The position numbers and the translations under genes were made by a program. A model generated the notes under the pieces. That model saw only the letters and a list, made by a program, of their open reading frames with translations. It ran no database searches and was not told where the DNA came from. DNA of 64,000 bases from Flammula alnicola (lineage: Eukaryota > Basidiomycota > Agaricomycetes > Agaricales > Strophariaceae), in assembly GCA_015499995.1 (NCBI GenBank), contig JADNRV010000002.1:930001-994000 (forward strand), written 5' to 3'. Below are positions 46,500 to 58,900 of the stretch, piece by piece. Numbering within the stretch: the first letter of the stretch is position 1; every line of letters begins with the position of its first letter.

Positions 46500-47303
46500 A
46501 TGGATTCAAACACACCTCTTCCTATGGTTGGATACAACAGGTTGATCCAAAATCCGGTCATACCTTCTACGTCCGTCATTAGCCGTGTCTACAAGTTGTT
46601 AGACATCTAATAAACATGGCCGTTGCAGGTCGACACGAAAGCAGATCCCCCTCGATCGATCTGGACTCATCCGTTCAAGGACGAACAATATCTGAATGAA
46701 CATCCCGACGTACGCAACAAGGTTCGCGCCTCGAATAGTTTCGGTTCAGATAATTTGCTGCCTTTACCGTCGCACGAACTGCCTCGTCGTCATTCATTCA
46801 ATGGCCGTGGAGCGACGCCAGTGGAGGTTCCGCCTCCCAAGCACAAGGAGGGGTTCTTTAAAAAGATGAAGACAAAAGCCATCCATTCAATGGAGCAGCA
46901 TAACGAGAGGAAGAGACAACAATTGCTCATGGTAGCTTGTTAATTTCGTTTTGTGTGTTATGCAGAGTTGACCTAGTTTATTCAGCAACAACAACAGCAA
47001 CAAAGGTTACAGAGTCAATTCGGAGGAAACCAGTATATCTCGCCACAGAGTGCCTACCCGCAAACTGGGTACTCGGGCATGGGGTATGGGTTAGGTCGTC
47101 GAGGAGGCATGGGAGGCATGGGAGGCATGGGGCTCCCGCTCATGGGAGGAATGGCAGGAGGCTTGTTGTTAGGTGATTTGTTGGGCAATAATAATAATGG
47201 CTATGGCGGTGGCGGTGGAGACTGGGGAGGTGGAGGAGATTTCGGGGGCGGGGGAGGAGATTGGAGCGGTGGCGGCGGAGATGGTGGTGGTTTCGGATTC
47301 TAA
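46500..47303 (+). CDS. WW-domain protein with Gly-rich tail (frame break at the WW start)
   Basis: The start M-D-S-N-T-P-L-P at 46500 leads directly to the WW domain, whose first half reads G-W-I-Q-Q-V-D-P-K-S-G-H-T-F-Y in the next frame; a base seems missing at about 46523-46526 (C-C-T-A-T where CCN-TAT is expected). An intron with donor GTCCGT (46571-46628) then joins to V-D-T-K-A-D-P-P-R-S-I-W, completing W...W/P. After that come D-E-Q-Y-L-N-E-H-P-D-V, basic helices (K-H-K-E-G-F-F-K-K-M-K) and a Gln-rich piece. The tail is Met/Gly-rich (G-G-M-G-G-M-G-G-M-G) and then Gly/Asp/Trp repeats, ending G-G-G-F-G-F. WW domains bind P-P-x-Y ligands; such a motif occurs in the 35651 protein, but a link is speculation. 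Confidence 0.75.
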
Positions 47304-47590
47304 ATGGTCAATACGTAGATAACTAACCTTACCGTGAGAAATACGAATAGTCGCGTCTTCCCCGTGTCATTTACTTACACCGTGCAGACATTCTGTCAGG
47401 TCTTCCCTCTGGGTTCCTTGGGGGATGGCTCCAACACTCCCCTCCTCTCTTAGTCCCCACATATGCATTCTGACTTCTCCGGATCTCAGTGAACTGTTGG
47501 AAAAAGCATCATTACCTCCCTTACCCCATATTCTGCAGTCTTTCTCTCCTCTTCCACAAGGTGCGACCTCGTTTCGCATTATTCGACACA

Positions 47591-50500
47591 ATGACTAACA
47601 ACTTTCGCATCCTTTCAGTTACAACTCGGACAGCAACCCTGGTTTCTATCCCACATGCGTCTTTTGCCCTCCGATTTTCAGACCTCCAAGACGTTGAAGA
47701 AGCATGCCGGGAAGATGAAGAACAGCGCGCCATTCGCAGCATCGATTGGATGTCAGCACGCATCAGCAAGCGCTGCGGAAAATGGGTACAGGATGTAGAC
47801 ATTCTGGGCGACAAAGAAGGCTTGCGAACACCTTGGTGGGACGAGCTTCGACGGTGTGTTGAAGGAGACTTTGTACCTGCGAAGACGGAGGGTTGGAATC
47901 ATCCCGTTGCTCGTATGTTCATTCCTTTCTCTCTTCTTTTGAAATCCTTTAACACCCAGTGCAGTCATACTTGCTGTATCTACCACAGCACCCAATCCAT
48001 TACAGGCCATTACTGCTCTTCATTCACGGAGTGTGCACTTTCCACCATGGGTAGACAGTAATTTCCTACGCTATACATTAATAATCCATCCTCAGCATTC
48101 ACCTCTCTCCGACGAAGAGTACGTTAAATCACTCCATCAAGCATTTATATCGCAACTTACAACATTATCTATTGTAGAGCAGGTGCCCTGTTCAATGCAG
48201 TTAAGAAACAGTTTGGGTTACATAGCTATTTACTCCCTCTTGGCCTACCAAGAACGCCGCCTCCTCCTGTTCCTGTTCCTGCGCTTCTGCCGCGTTTGCC
48301 TCCACCTCCGTCACCCGATTCTCCACCGCAACAGGACCAATCGGCCCCTACCTCTCCTCACACTCCCGGAAGTCCTACAATCCTCAACACCCTGAGGATG
48401 GAGGAAAGAGACATTCAACAAACGGCCCGATTTACGCGCGAGTTTGTTGTTATGAGCCTAGTGCCATGGATGGAGAAATGTGTCATCGAATGGAACGAAA
48501 ACGTGCGTAGATTTACTGGTATGCCGTACGTAAATAATTTTGACAATCTTAAATCATCGTTTTAGTTCTCTTCCACGCGTCGCCTTCCTTCGCGTCTTTT
48601 CTCCTCAACTCGTCGATTATTCGGTTCCCAGCCACCTACCCCAGCGCCTACACCCCCCATGTCATCATCATCATCATCTTCGCTTCCAGGTCGATCTACA
48701 TCCGTGTCCCTAAATGGTGGACCCGCTCCTCCTTCCCAACAGCGTCGGCTGGCCGAATTTTCTACTATCTTGGGAGATTCCAAATTGGCCGTCACTGTAT
48801 GGGAAGCTCTACGAAAGGATAGCAAAGGCGGCTCCGTGCGTTCTCTCCTTTTCCGCCAAGAATTCGTTTTAATTATAATAACACGTGTGCTTTGCAGGAT
48901 ATTCTTCCTCTACTATTATCGCCTTCGCCCGCTATTCCTCTCCACGCGCAAACCTCATTGACATCTATACATCCGCATATGTCAGACCTCCCCCCTCATG
49001 CGCAGATTCGCGCACTTTTATGCGCCGTTCGTTGGGAAGCGGGCATCTCGACGCAAGATTTCTTGAGTAACACGCTGGAAGGTGAACGATGGCTGGTCTG
49101 GGCCGCCAGCAATGTTCGTCATTCTCTCTCCTTTTTTCTTGACAACTTGGATGCAGCTCTAACGGTTTGAATCAATTCAAGGCAGAAGAGGCGCCGTCCG
49201 CCTTGTTATTGGCTCAAGCCGCTCTTCTGAGCACAAAGAAAAAGGCAAGGAGGAGAGCTGCTCTGTGGTATGTCTTGGCCTCGAACAGGCTGGAGAAATG
49301 TGGCATCGTGAGTGCAACCACTGCACATTTATGTAGAGAAGACGACGAAATTTCGCCCCATTTGATAGAAACCATTGACGATGTACTTCTTGCGGAAAGC
49401 ACAAGAACTTTATACCGTCAGGCCGTCAAAGGAGTTGTCACCTTCATTTTGGGATTCTGAAGGAAAATCACCAATGGTTGCAGAAGGTCAAGAGGAAATC
49501 ATGTCTGGAATAGAACACCCGCTGGGTTTGTCTTCATTTGCAATACGGTTCGTTCGTCTGCTTACACGAATCTCGTTAGGCCGATTACTGTACACTACCG
49601 GCGAGGTAGCCGGTGCTGTTAGATTGTTTTTAAGTCTTTTAAGGGGAGCCTCCGCCTTTTCTAATTCAGGGCTACCCATGCTTGGAGATGGTACGCCAAA
49701 AGTACCAGGAAATGATAAACTCTATCTAGACGACTTTCGAGTCGCATACAATGTAAGTTGGGCTTCCACATCTTTCAGGAATCTGAATGGCTTAATGCAT
49801 TTACTTTACACTCTTTAGTATTGGAAATCAACGGATCCCGACCAAGCGTCTGGCGCAAACCTCCAGATACCCCTCAAACTATGCGTCAGTAAACAATCAC
49901 GGCTGAGGTTTCCTGGCGACAATATCAACGGTGATACGGACGTATGGTCGAGTCGACAAGAGGACTGGACGGCATTCTGGAGAGCGCAAGGAGGCAAGAC
50001 AAGCATCGCGCCCAGCGGCAAGGTCAGCACGAACGGTATGATAAAGTTGTATGCAACGTGCGATGGTGTTCTGATTTCCACTTTCCAGAGCTTTTCTGGA
50101 TAGACCTCATAATGCAGAACCCTTTGGACGCTGAGATCAACTTGTCGAATGTGACGCTTATTGTGCAAGAGACACAACTGTCCGGTTCTGATTCAATAGA
50201 CGATTTCGTCGAAATAGAAGTGATCAAAGAGGTTACTCTGGCCCCGAAGGCATCCAGTTTAGTAAGTTGATTGACGGTGTCATCGTTACACTGTTTGATG
50301 GTAGACTCTCTCCAGGTTCCAATATCGCTTAAATCGAAACGCCCCGCAAAATTGAGCATAACGCACGCGAAATACGACTTCCTCTCACAACTACCAATAA
50401 CGGAATCTCTGGCCTCCCGTGGCGTAGATTGCACGATACCGCATTACAGAGGCAGCAGCCCACTTATGCTCCGGATGTTGTCATCAAAGTTGAAGTGGTA

Positions 50501-52382
50501 CCTTCTGACCATAGACTTCTTATAAGCTACATCGAGGATGAGCGCCTGGTCTTGTTACAAGGCGAAAACAAGTCCATAAGGATGTGGTTGACGAATGCAG
50601 GACACGGCCTATCACAGAGATTTGGATGGTCTCTGGAGCGGATGATGAGATTTGGGTTGGTGCAGAAGATATCTCCGAGGACTGTGAGTACTGCATTGCC
50701 TTCGCTGTTCTTGACCTAACTTATTTTGCTAGCGAAAGCCTTGACTGAGATCGTCCGGTCACAGAATTCGTTGAAACCCCAAGAACCACGCCGTCTGTCC
50801 CTCAAGGGCTCAGAACACTCATCTGGTCTTCAACCCGGAGAAGGTATAGAAGTGTCTGCCATACTCCATGCAGAATCGACCGGAAACCATGAGCTCTCTT
50901 TCTTGTTTGTCTTTCGAGAGGTTCGTGCTGTCTTTCCTCTCTGTTGTCAACTTTTCGCAATGATCTGAATATGACTGTTAGGATGATTCACAACCTTTCT
51001 ATTCGACGAAATTGGCGCGCTCGTATGAAGTCCAACCGTTATTCGAGATATCGGTATCTGCAGAACCATCGCAATTGGAGAATCATGCATACATTTTAGA
51101 TGTGGACATGACGAACGTTTCACAGACAACGTCAGTCGATATCACGCAAATTACGTCCTTGAGTCCTCAGTGGCAATGCAATCTCTGACCGAGAACACAT
51201 TGTAAGCTGCCTCCCATAATTTGCTAGATATTAACTCACTCAGGTCACTTCAGAGGTACAATGGCACCGTCGCAGTGTTCTCGGTTCCTTTTGGGCGTAT
51301 CTCCTTGGTCGGAAGGGTCCGGCTCTCGCGAGACACTAGAATATGTTTCAGAGAAACTCAGTAATCTCTTGAAAGGTGTAGAAATCGGTCCTTCAGCACC
51401 TCCTGATATAGATTTACACTGTAGCCACATTTCTAAGGTACGCATTTTTTTACGAGCCCAGATGCTCAGACACTAACAGATTAAGCAGGCACCTAAGAGG
51501 AAGTCAATGCAAGGCGCAGCAATCATGAACTTCATTCAGAGCGGTCGACGGAAATATGTATCACGCAACATTGCGCGAGTTCATCCTTACATCACGCCGA
51601 CTTCCCACCCTGCTATATTCCCTCTGTATAACCCTGCCGCTGTCGACCTCATCGTGTTTTGGGAAATTCCTTCTCGAAATATTTCAGGTCATCTAAACGT
51701 GCATGGCATCACGCTTGGAGCCGGACATGCTGCCTTGGAAGGTATCCTGGAAGAAGCAGAGAGCGCAAAGGTGAAACGGAGCATGTATGCAGAAACACGA
51801 CGCGAGAATATGGAGGTGCTAGATGCGATTCGCGGTAGCGAGTGGAATGTCGAAATGAACCCTGTCGTATTGTCTACGAGGGATATTGGCACAAAATTAC
51901 ATGATTTTACAACTGGGTGAGTAGTTCTGTTTTCAGATCACAAGGGTTTCGTTTCTGATTTCACCAGGCCTTGTCATATACCTCTGGAGTTCCGGCTGCG
52001 TAATCATTCCTTGACACTGCCAGCGCAGTACACGCTGAGATTACAGTCAAAACGGAACGACTCGACGTACGTTTCTGTCGAATAAGAGAGAAAGACACTT
52101 GCTGATTGATAAATTATTCACAGAAACTTGCTTCCTCCTCCATATCTTGGACGCTTAACATTCCGCGGCACTATTCCGCCTTCAGAGACCACCACCATTC
52201 ATCCCAAGCTTTGGGTCACTCGACCAGGAGCATACGACTTAGGTGGATGGACTTTGGAGACTGAGGTCTCCATTCCTTCGAGGGGTACAGGACAAAGCGT
52301 ACGCAAACGACGTTACTTGCAAGAACCCCCAGCAGGAGAAGAGGCAGCTTGTGTAATTGTATGTGATTCTCAGGCGTCCTGA
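47591..52382 (+). CDS. TRS85: TRAPP subunit Trs85/TRAPPC8, with two frame breaks
   Basis: The start M-T-N-N-F-R-I-L-S is followed by L-R-R-C-V-E-G-D-F, A-I-T-A-L-H-S-R-S-V-H-F-P-P-W-V-D and L-R-Y-T-L-I-I-H-P, the Trs85 N-terminal core. A Pro/Ser insertion (about 48280-48720) separates it from D-L-P-P-H-A-Q-I-R-A-L-L and A-L-W-Y-V-L-A-S-N-R-L-E-K-C-G, typical of TRAPPC8. The C-terminal half is beta-rich (L-I-M-Q-N-P-L-D-A-E-I-N-L-S-N-V). Two single-base deletions interrupt it: near 50423 (S-R-G then R-R-L-H-D-T) and near 51178 (S-P-Q-W-Q then Q-S-L-T-E-N-T-L). Trs85 directs the TRAPPIII complex in Ypt1/Rab1 activation for autophagy and early Golgi traffic. The end is ...V-C-D-S-Q-A-S. Confidence 0.9.
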
Positions 52383-52508
52383 ATAGATTTGTGGTATATG
52401 AAGCAGTCCGACGTGTATACAAGCATATGTAAGAGATAATATAGAGGTGTGTGACGATGGTTAATCATCGTGATCGGTCAGTGGTTGCGTGGCCGTCGGC
52501 TAGACTCC

Positions 52509-53441
52509 TTAATCTGAATCATCTTCTTTCTTTTGCTTCTCCTTCTTGAGGGCTGCGAGCCGCAATTGTTTGACGCGTACATTGAAGTAAGTCTAGATGC
52601 GAAGTAGTGAGACAACGGCGCGAAATGGAGCTATATAACTGCACGTACGCCAAGGACGAATTGAATGGCATTGAAGAATGGCACCCAGAGCTGCAAACAA
52701 TGTTGAATAATGATATTCCTGCAACCATTGTGTGTTACACTTACTTCGACGGGAATGAACCTCTGCGCAATAGTCATGGATAGGGGAGAGACAATCCAGG
52801 AAATCTACGAGTTCCATAATAAGACCATCGTGTTACCTCCAAATATATGGAGGACCTGCATACCCGAATGACCGAAAAGAATCCAGCCCTGACGGTTTTA
52901 ATAACTTCATCAAGCGATGAAGCACCGTTTATCACAGCCATGGACACAAGGTACGCTGTGAGGTGGTGTCAGTCTCCGCGCAATAGCTTCGAAAGAAAGT
53001 CCTTGGGCTTACAGGTGGTCTGGATGGGAGAAATCAGAAGGTTGCTAGCAACAATCTGGCAATCCTGGCGCGCGCAGAGGTCTGCCCCGCAAATGCTTTC
53101 TGGAGAAGGCCAATGAGGACATGGCTCAGAGGTGCAGACACCAAGAAGCCGTAGATGGCCATCTTGATGGCCTTCGCGTCGATGTGGGCGCTGGCGAGAG
53201 CGCGTACGAGGGGCGACGCATCTTTGGAGACCTTTGTGGGTGATCCAGCGAGGTTGCTTCCGAGGACCTCTTGCACGAAACACAGAGCGCCTATGAATAC
53301 TGATGAATAAGGAGTCAACGTGAAGTGGAGACGCAAACACACCAGTTGTAACGGCTTTTGTCCGAAGAGGGTGCTGGCAAGCTGAGCGAGGTATTTGACG
53401 AGGAGAGGGTGAGGGCCCTTGGTGGCAGAAACTGCACTCAT
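52509..53441 (-). CDS. Mpv17/PMP22 family membrane protein
   Basis: The start M-S-A-V-S-A-T-K-G-P-H-P-L-L-V-K-Y opens with the usual short lead and L-x-x-Y-L motif of the family. Hydrophobic segments are F-I-G-A-L-C-F-V-Q-E-V-L-G, I-K-M-A-I-Y-G-F-L-V-S-A-P-L-S-H and V-S-P-I-Q-T-T-V-Y. The C-terminal signature region reads W-I-F-S-P-L-S-M-T-I-A-Q-R-F-I-P-V-E-L-W-V-P-F-F-N (near 52800-52670) and the end is K-K-E-D-D-S-D. Four helices and this W-x-F-x-P pattern define Mpv17/PMP22/Sym1 proteins of the inner mitochondrial or peroxisomal membrane. Which organelle cannot be told here; the A-S-A-H-I-D-A-K-A-I-K-M insert and PMP22-like start favour peroxisomes slightly. Confidence 0.85.
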
Positions 53442-53705
53442 GGTGGATGCGGTATGAGAGGAATGCACTGGACAAAGCAACTGCACATCCTTTTGAACGA
53501 TCTGGGGTAATTCCAGATTCCATAGCGGTTGCAGTGCCGTCGTTAATAGCCGGGGACACGTGGTCGTAAATGTCTCCCATGACCTGTCCCCCTTACGATT
53601 GATATAAGTACCCCTTAAAACAAGGACTCAAGGTATAAAAATCTCTAATCATATTACGGTATAAGTCCAGCATGTCTATCATCTATCCTAAATTATGGCC
53701 AACAT

Positions 53706-55188
53706 CTATTGTCCCTTCACCCTATGGCAAAGTGATTCATGAGTTGTGTCCTTACCGAGAACAGATGAACCAACTCACCAGGCTTTAACGTAGTCCGCAA
53801 ACGATACCATGCATATTGTCTGCCAGATACCAAGGCCGATACGAGGAGTAACACCGCGATACAATCCCTTGATGCCGTTTTCTTTGTAGATGAAGCCCAG
53901 TGTGTTGAGGATTGTCAGCTTGGCAGGGCGGTTGGCATTAGCCGTGCTCTTGGCCATACTTTGCATCTGCGCCAAGTTCGGTTATAAAACTTATTTGCAA
54001 AGACATGAAAAGATCATTTACCTCGACACGAATAACTTCAATAGGTTGATTCCAGGTGGCGAGAGCACCGCCGATTGACGACGCTATAATTTTGTCGAAT
54101 GCACCAAGTTTATCCGTCTCGCCCTTGCCCCTAATCTTCCGGATAGAATCTTCAGCAAGGCGAGCAAAACCCATACTGAGAGAGAAATTAGCGATAAACT
54201 CCAACGCCGCGTATGAGATACTATAGAAAGCTTACCGAGAACCCCAATTCGTACATTGACGCACGGCAACGGCGTTGACGCCCTTGTTGACACCGGCAAG
54301 ACCTTCACGACGATAAATGTCCGCAAACACAGCCCAAGTTGAAGGGGGCTTGACACCAGTAGCAGCAGTTTTTGCTCGGGTGATTTCAGCAGTTTTCATA
54401 CACGTTGTGAAGCCTAAGTTAAGCGTTAGCAGTAGTATGGGTACGGACAGATAGAACGCGTAGAAAGTCGCGGAAGTTGACAACAGTCCAGATCCGAGGA
54501 AGATATAAAATATAACTACGCACCCATAGTCGCGTAAGCCTGGGCAACACCTCCTGTCATACCACCCAACAAACCAGCAACGGCAGGATTAATACCAGCT
54601 GCAAGTGTAGCCGACTCTACCTCCGAGGCAGTGAAAACCAAGACGGCTCCTTTTGTGGAGGCCTCAATCCATGCCTATACAACCTTTGGAGTCAAAAAAA
54701 AATGCGTGGGATTCGGCAGGGTAGGACTGACCCAAGGAATAAGACCTTGATAAAAGCCAGTGACACCACCACGGCTCCAAACAGTCCTGCAAGCTTGCCA
54801 CATCGTTTGCGACCGATTAGCAGCCATCTGGGTCTTCAGAACCTCTAATGGTTGACCGAGGGTGGTAACCTATGCAAGAAAATAAGTATTGACGCTCGTG
54901 TAAACGTATCGCCGCACGCGACTTGCCTCCTGTAAACAGGAACCTCGTTAATAACTTTCAGGAATGAACAAAAGGAATGAACTTACGAACTGTTGAACGG
55001 GACATTCGTTGAGAAAATGAGTAAGAACATTGACTCCACTACACAAAAAATCATACCATGTTCATGATACCACCTATTGTCGGAATTAGTACTGCATACA
55101 TCAACAAGTCGCGATGAAAAACGCGCTTACCGACAGCAATGTTGGACCAATTCACGCCCTTTTGACCTGGTTCTGCGGCAACACCCAT
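53706..55188 (-). CDS. YHM2: Mitochondrial citrate/2-oxoglutarate carrier Yhm2
   Basis: The start [19 protein letters not shown] is followed by G-G-I-M-N-M-V and [20 protein letters not shown], the Yhm2 version of the first carrier signature (Q-P-L-E in place of P-x-D). Repeat two has [16 protein letters not shown] and repeat three [16 protein letters not shown]. Yhm2 exports citrate in exchange for 2-oxoglutarate, supplying cytosolic NADPH, and has been linked to mtDNA maintenance. The unspliced reading stops at 53777-53775 inside a perfect GTGAGT donor. With that intron removed the protein ends W-V-K-G-Q at 53706. An in-frame Met at 55299 is less likely the start. Confidence 0.9.
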
Positions 55189-55999
55189 GACTGAAAAGTG
55201 ACGGTAGACGAGGAGATGGGGGGGAGGGGGAAGTTGAGAGAAAGGGTCCTCTGGCAGTGGTCCTCGGCTGATTTCCCAAAATTCCTTGGGGTCGGACAAG
55301 ATCGGCCTTTGCCGTAGTCACAACATGCATGATTTTACCCCGGATATAAAGACGCCACCGTGCCGGACGGAGGTCCTTCATAATCTCTAATCGTCACTCC
55401 GTTGCCTCAAAAGCTCCGCTGCTTCCTTAAAAAACAATACAAATTTACCCCAGAATTGGAGAAAAGCCCCTTAAAAGCAAGGTAGTGGCGCTTCCCCGCT
55501 GCGAACTCCGCACAAGCTGGACGAACCAACGGTCGACCGGCCGCTGCCTCCAATGCACACATGGACTGAGTATATCATACTATATGCTTCAAAGTTCAAT
55601 CTGCTTCAACGATTCTAATATGACGAGCCACGTGTACTGGTGTCTCTACGCGAGAACGGAGTAGAACAGAGTAGATTTACTATATACAGTAAACCAAAGG
55701 ATAATGGGACAGAACAATCATGTGATTATACTATTATTCGAATGTAAATGTGAAGGTTGAAGTGACAAGTCATTGAATGGATCCACACGTGAAGGAATAA
55801 CGGCGCTGATAAAACGAGGCTGGTAGAAAGCATTGAGTGGAAGAAGAGTAATGGTAAGTGCATAATGGGTCAAATCCAGATTCCAGAAGGTTAAAACTGT
55901 TCATGGGGTATTACAATCGAACTAGGCAGCAATCGGTGGCGAAGGCCTCGAGGAGACTCTTGAATGAAACGCAGCATGCGTGCTGCAAAAGGGTGGCGA
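55189..55999. other. Gap with the YHM2 promoter and coiled-coil gene 3' end
   Basis: About 810 bp. The first 240 bp next to YHM2 are purine/C-rich (AGGAGATGGGGGGGAGG near 55210) and may be 5' UTR. The rest is AT-rich with a repeated AGTAGA/TATATACAGTA-like pattern near 55660-55690. No coding potential or RNA gene is recognised. Confidence 0.45.
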
Positions 56000-58900
56000 T
56001 CATGATTTGTCTTGTTGGCTCAGCTTTTCGGATAAAGCATCAAGATCCTCCTTTAATCTGTGACGACAAAAGTCAGCATATACGCCTTGAAAACGTGTTC
56101 GATAATTAAGACAAGAACAGTGAACGTATTAAAAAGACCCAAAGATCATCGCTAAAGCCAAAACCCCTCCGAGAAAACTTTTGAAACCGAAAAATCGTAC
56201 GTACCGCGTAATTTGTTCCTGGCTTTCCTCTTGTTCTTGTTCCATGTATGTGATTTCCATTCCTTTACGATCAATATCTTGCTGGAGTCCACCAACTTTG
56301 ACCAAAGTCGCTTCCAGTTCTTCCTTCACCAGCTTCATGGCTTTCTCGTGTTCAGCCTGGAGATCGTAAATCTTAAGATTATGTGCCTCGTGCATCTTCG
56401 TAAGTTCCTCCTTTGTTACGCCTGGGGAAGGAGGAGGATGCGTTGATCCATTGCCGTTGCTCTTGGCCGAAGCTATCTGCTGTGCAGAGAGTGCTGCCCT
56501 TACAGTCGCGAGTTCACCCTCCATATCGGAGAGCTTGACTAGCAATTCTGACTTTTGGGTAGCAAATGTGGTGACTTCGGACTCATGTGCAGAGCGCAAT
56601 TTGAGTGCTTCATCCGCACGTCCCTTCGCAGCTTCTTCCAATTCCTTTTTGTGGTTGTCGGAAAGCTCTGTCATTGAAGTTTTGGTGAGGTTGAGCATAT
56701 CGGTCATGGCTGCGAGGTCGTCCTTTGTGATGGACAATTCGTTTGTCAAGCGAGTAATTTCGGTGGCCTGCTCGGGCGAGAGGGTGGGTGCGGCTTCAGC
56801 TTGAGCGCGAGCCTCGTCGCGCTGCTTTGTCAGGGCTCCCACTTCTGAGTGGGAGACCTCAAGAGAGGCCTTGGCCTTTGCAAGATCGTCTTGAGTGGCC
56901 TTGAGTTCGAGTTTGAGCTTGCTAATTTGCTTTTGCAGGCCGTTGACTTCGGTATCCAGAGATGATGCATGATCGGCTTTGAGGGAATCCAATGCAACCT
57001 TGTTGGCCGACTTTATTTCTTCGATTGTGGCGTTGGAGCTCGCACGGAACGCTTGGAGCTCTAGGGAATGCACGTCTGCTGCCTCGTTCTAATGCAAAGA
57101 TAAATGAGAAGTACGGTTGATTGAGATATAAATATAAATTACCCTAGCCCGCTCGAACGCGTCCTCCAAAAATTGCGTGTGCTCTGCTTTCACAGCATCG
57201 ACCTTGGCATTGTAGATAGCTTCTTGACTCTGAAAATACGTAAGAGGTTAGAGGTTAAGATGTTGTTTGATATCACTAACCTGTAACTCCTTCGTGATTT
57301 TATCGATCTCAACAGATAGAGCTTCTTGTTTGGCTGCATGAATTTCCTCCAATTCAGCAAGTTTCGTGGCGTGCTCCTCTTCTTTGTCAAGAACCTCTTG
57401 CTTAGACTGCTCATGAGCGGCCAGTGTCTCTGAATGCTGGGCCTTGAGAGCCTCAAGGGAAGCAACAATTTCAGCGTAACGCGCGGCCTCTGCCTCTAGC
57501 TCTTTCTGGTGTGTTGTGACTAGCTCATCGAGTTTCTGCGCGTGTTCCGCCTCTTTCTTAGCAGCCGCTTCAGTGGCCAGACCGGTAGCCGCAGTTGCCT
57601 TGCCCAGTTCATCTTCCAGAACGGCAATTCGCCGTTGAAGATTATCCCGGGTGTCTTCAAGCCATCTTGGGATTCCTTCAACTCAAGAATCTCAATTTCG
57701 AGCTCGGAGAGCTTGTTGGCATTCTCGTCCTTCTCTGCTTTGAGAGAAGTTAATTGAGCTTCTAAAGACTCGGTCGCAGCGAGTTTCTCCTGAAGTTCTG
57801 CGATTTGACTCTGCGAGTCTTGCTGTCCCTTTGTATGCGCGGCCTTCAAAGCTTCGGCTTCTTCTGAGATGGCCTGGAAATCTGCCTGAGCCTTGAGAAG
57901 GGCTTCATGCTCGATTGAGGCGGCCTCGAGGGCGGATGCGGATGTGGCGGCACCGTTCGTCTCCAGGAGCTCGGCTTTCTCCTTCGAGAGAGATAAAGCT
58001 GCTTCGAGTTCCTGAATTTGACCTTGCAGTTTCGCAACGACATCGTTATGAGCTGCAGCGCTTGCATTCGTGTCTTTGAGCTATGAAAGTGATTAAATTT
58101 ACTTAATGGATGAAGAATAAGGTGTCTAACCTCTATTTGCACTGATCGCAAAGATGCGGCGGCTTCTTCTAATTCTCCACGAACTTTCTTCAGTTCCTCC
58201 TGAGTTTCTTGAAGTTGTGATTCGGCGGTAGCTTTGGCTTCTTCTGATTCCGTAACAGTCGCGGCTTTGGATTCGATCTCCCCCGAGGCCGCTGCTAGAG
58301 AGGCCTCAAGTTTTTCAAGCTGACTCTCGAGATCAGAGACAGTGGCACCCTTCGATTCCAGAGCTTTCGTAGCCTCATCGAGCTACAGGCAACTGATATG
58401 TTAGCAAATGCAAAAGAGATTCCAAAGTGATAATTTACTTGAGTCTGTAGCTCCACCAGAGCCTTGGTGTCTTCCTTTACTTCTTTGATAGAGGAAATGG
58501 AGCCTGTAGGCCTTGATGACTTGGCTGGCGCAGCAGCAGCAGAAGATCGCGAAAGAGCAGTCGTCTTCACAGGAGCCGTGGGTTTTGCAGCTGCTCCGCT
58601 AGGCCTGGAGGAAAGAGGCGCCTTTTTCACAGCTTCTGATACTGACGCGCGGGGGCGAGTGGCGGATGCTGCTTTCGTCGAACCGAATGAACCGGTCGGA
58701 GAAGCGACCGAACTACGAGCGTGCACGTTATCTGGCGATAGTTTGGTATTCGTGGAGGCAGACAGTGAAGTCTTTATCAGAGGGGCGGATGTTTTGGTCG
58801 GGACGACGGAAGCTCTGCGAGCTGAGGCTGCAGCTGGACCTGCAGGTTTAGTTGCAGTCGACGACGCCATAGGGGGCTTAGACGTTGCGGCAGGAGCGGA

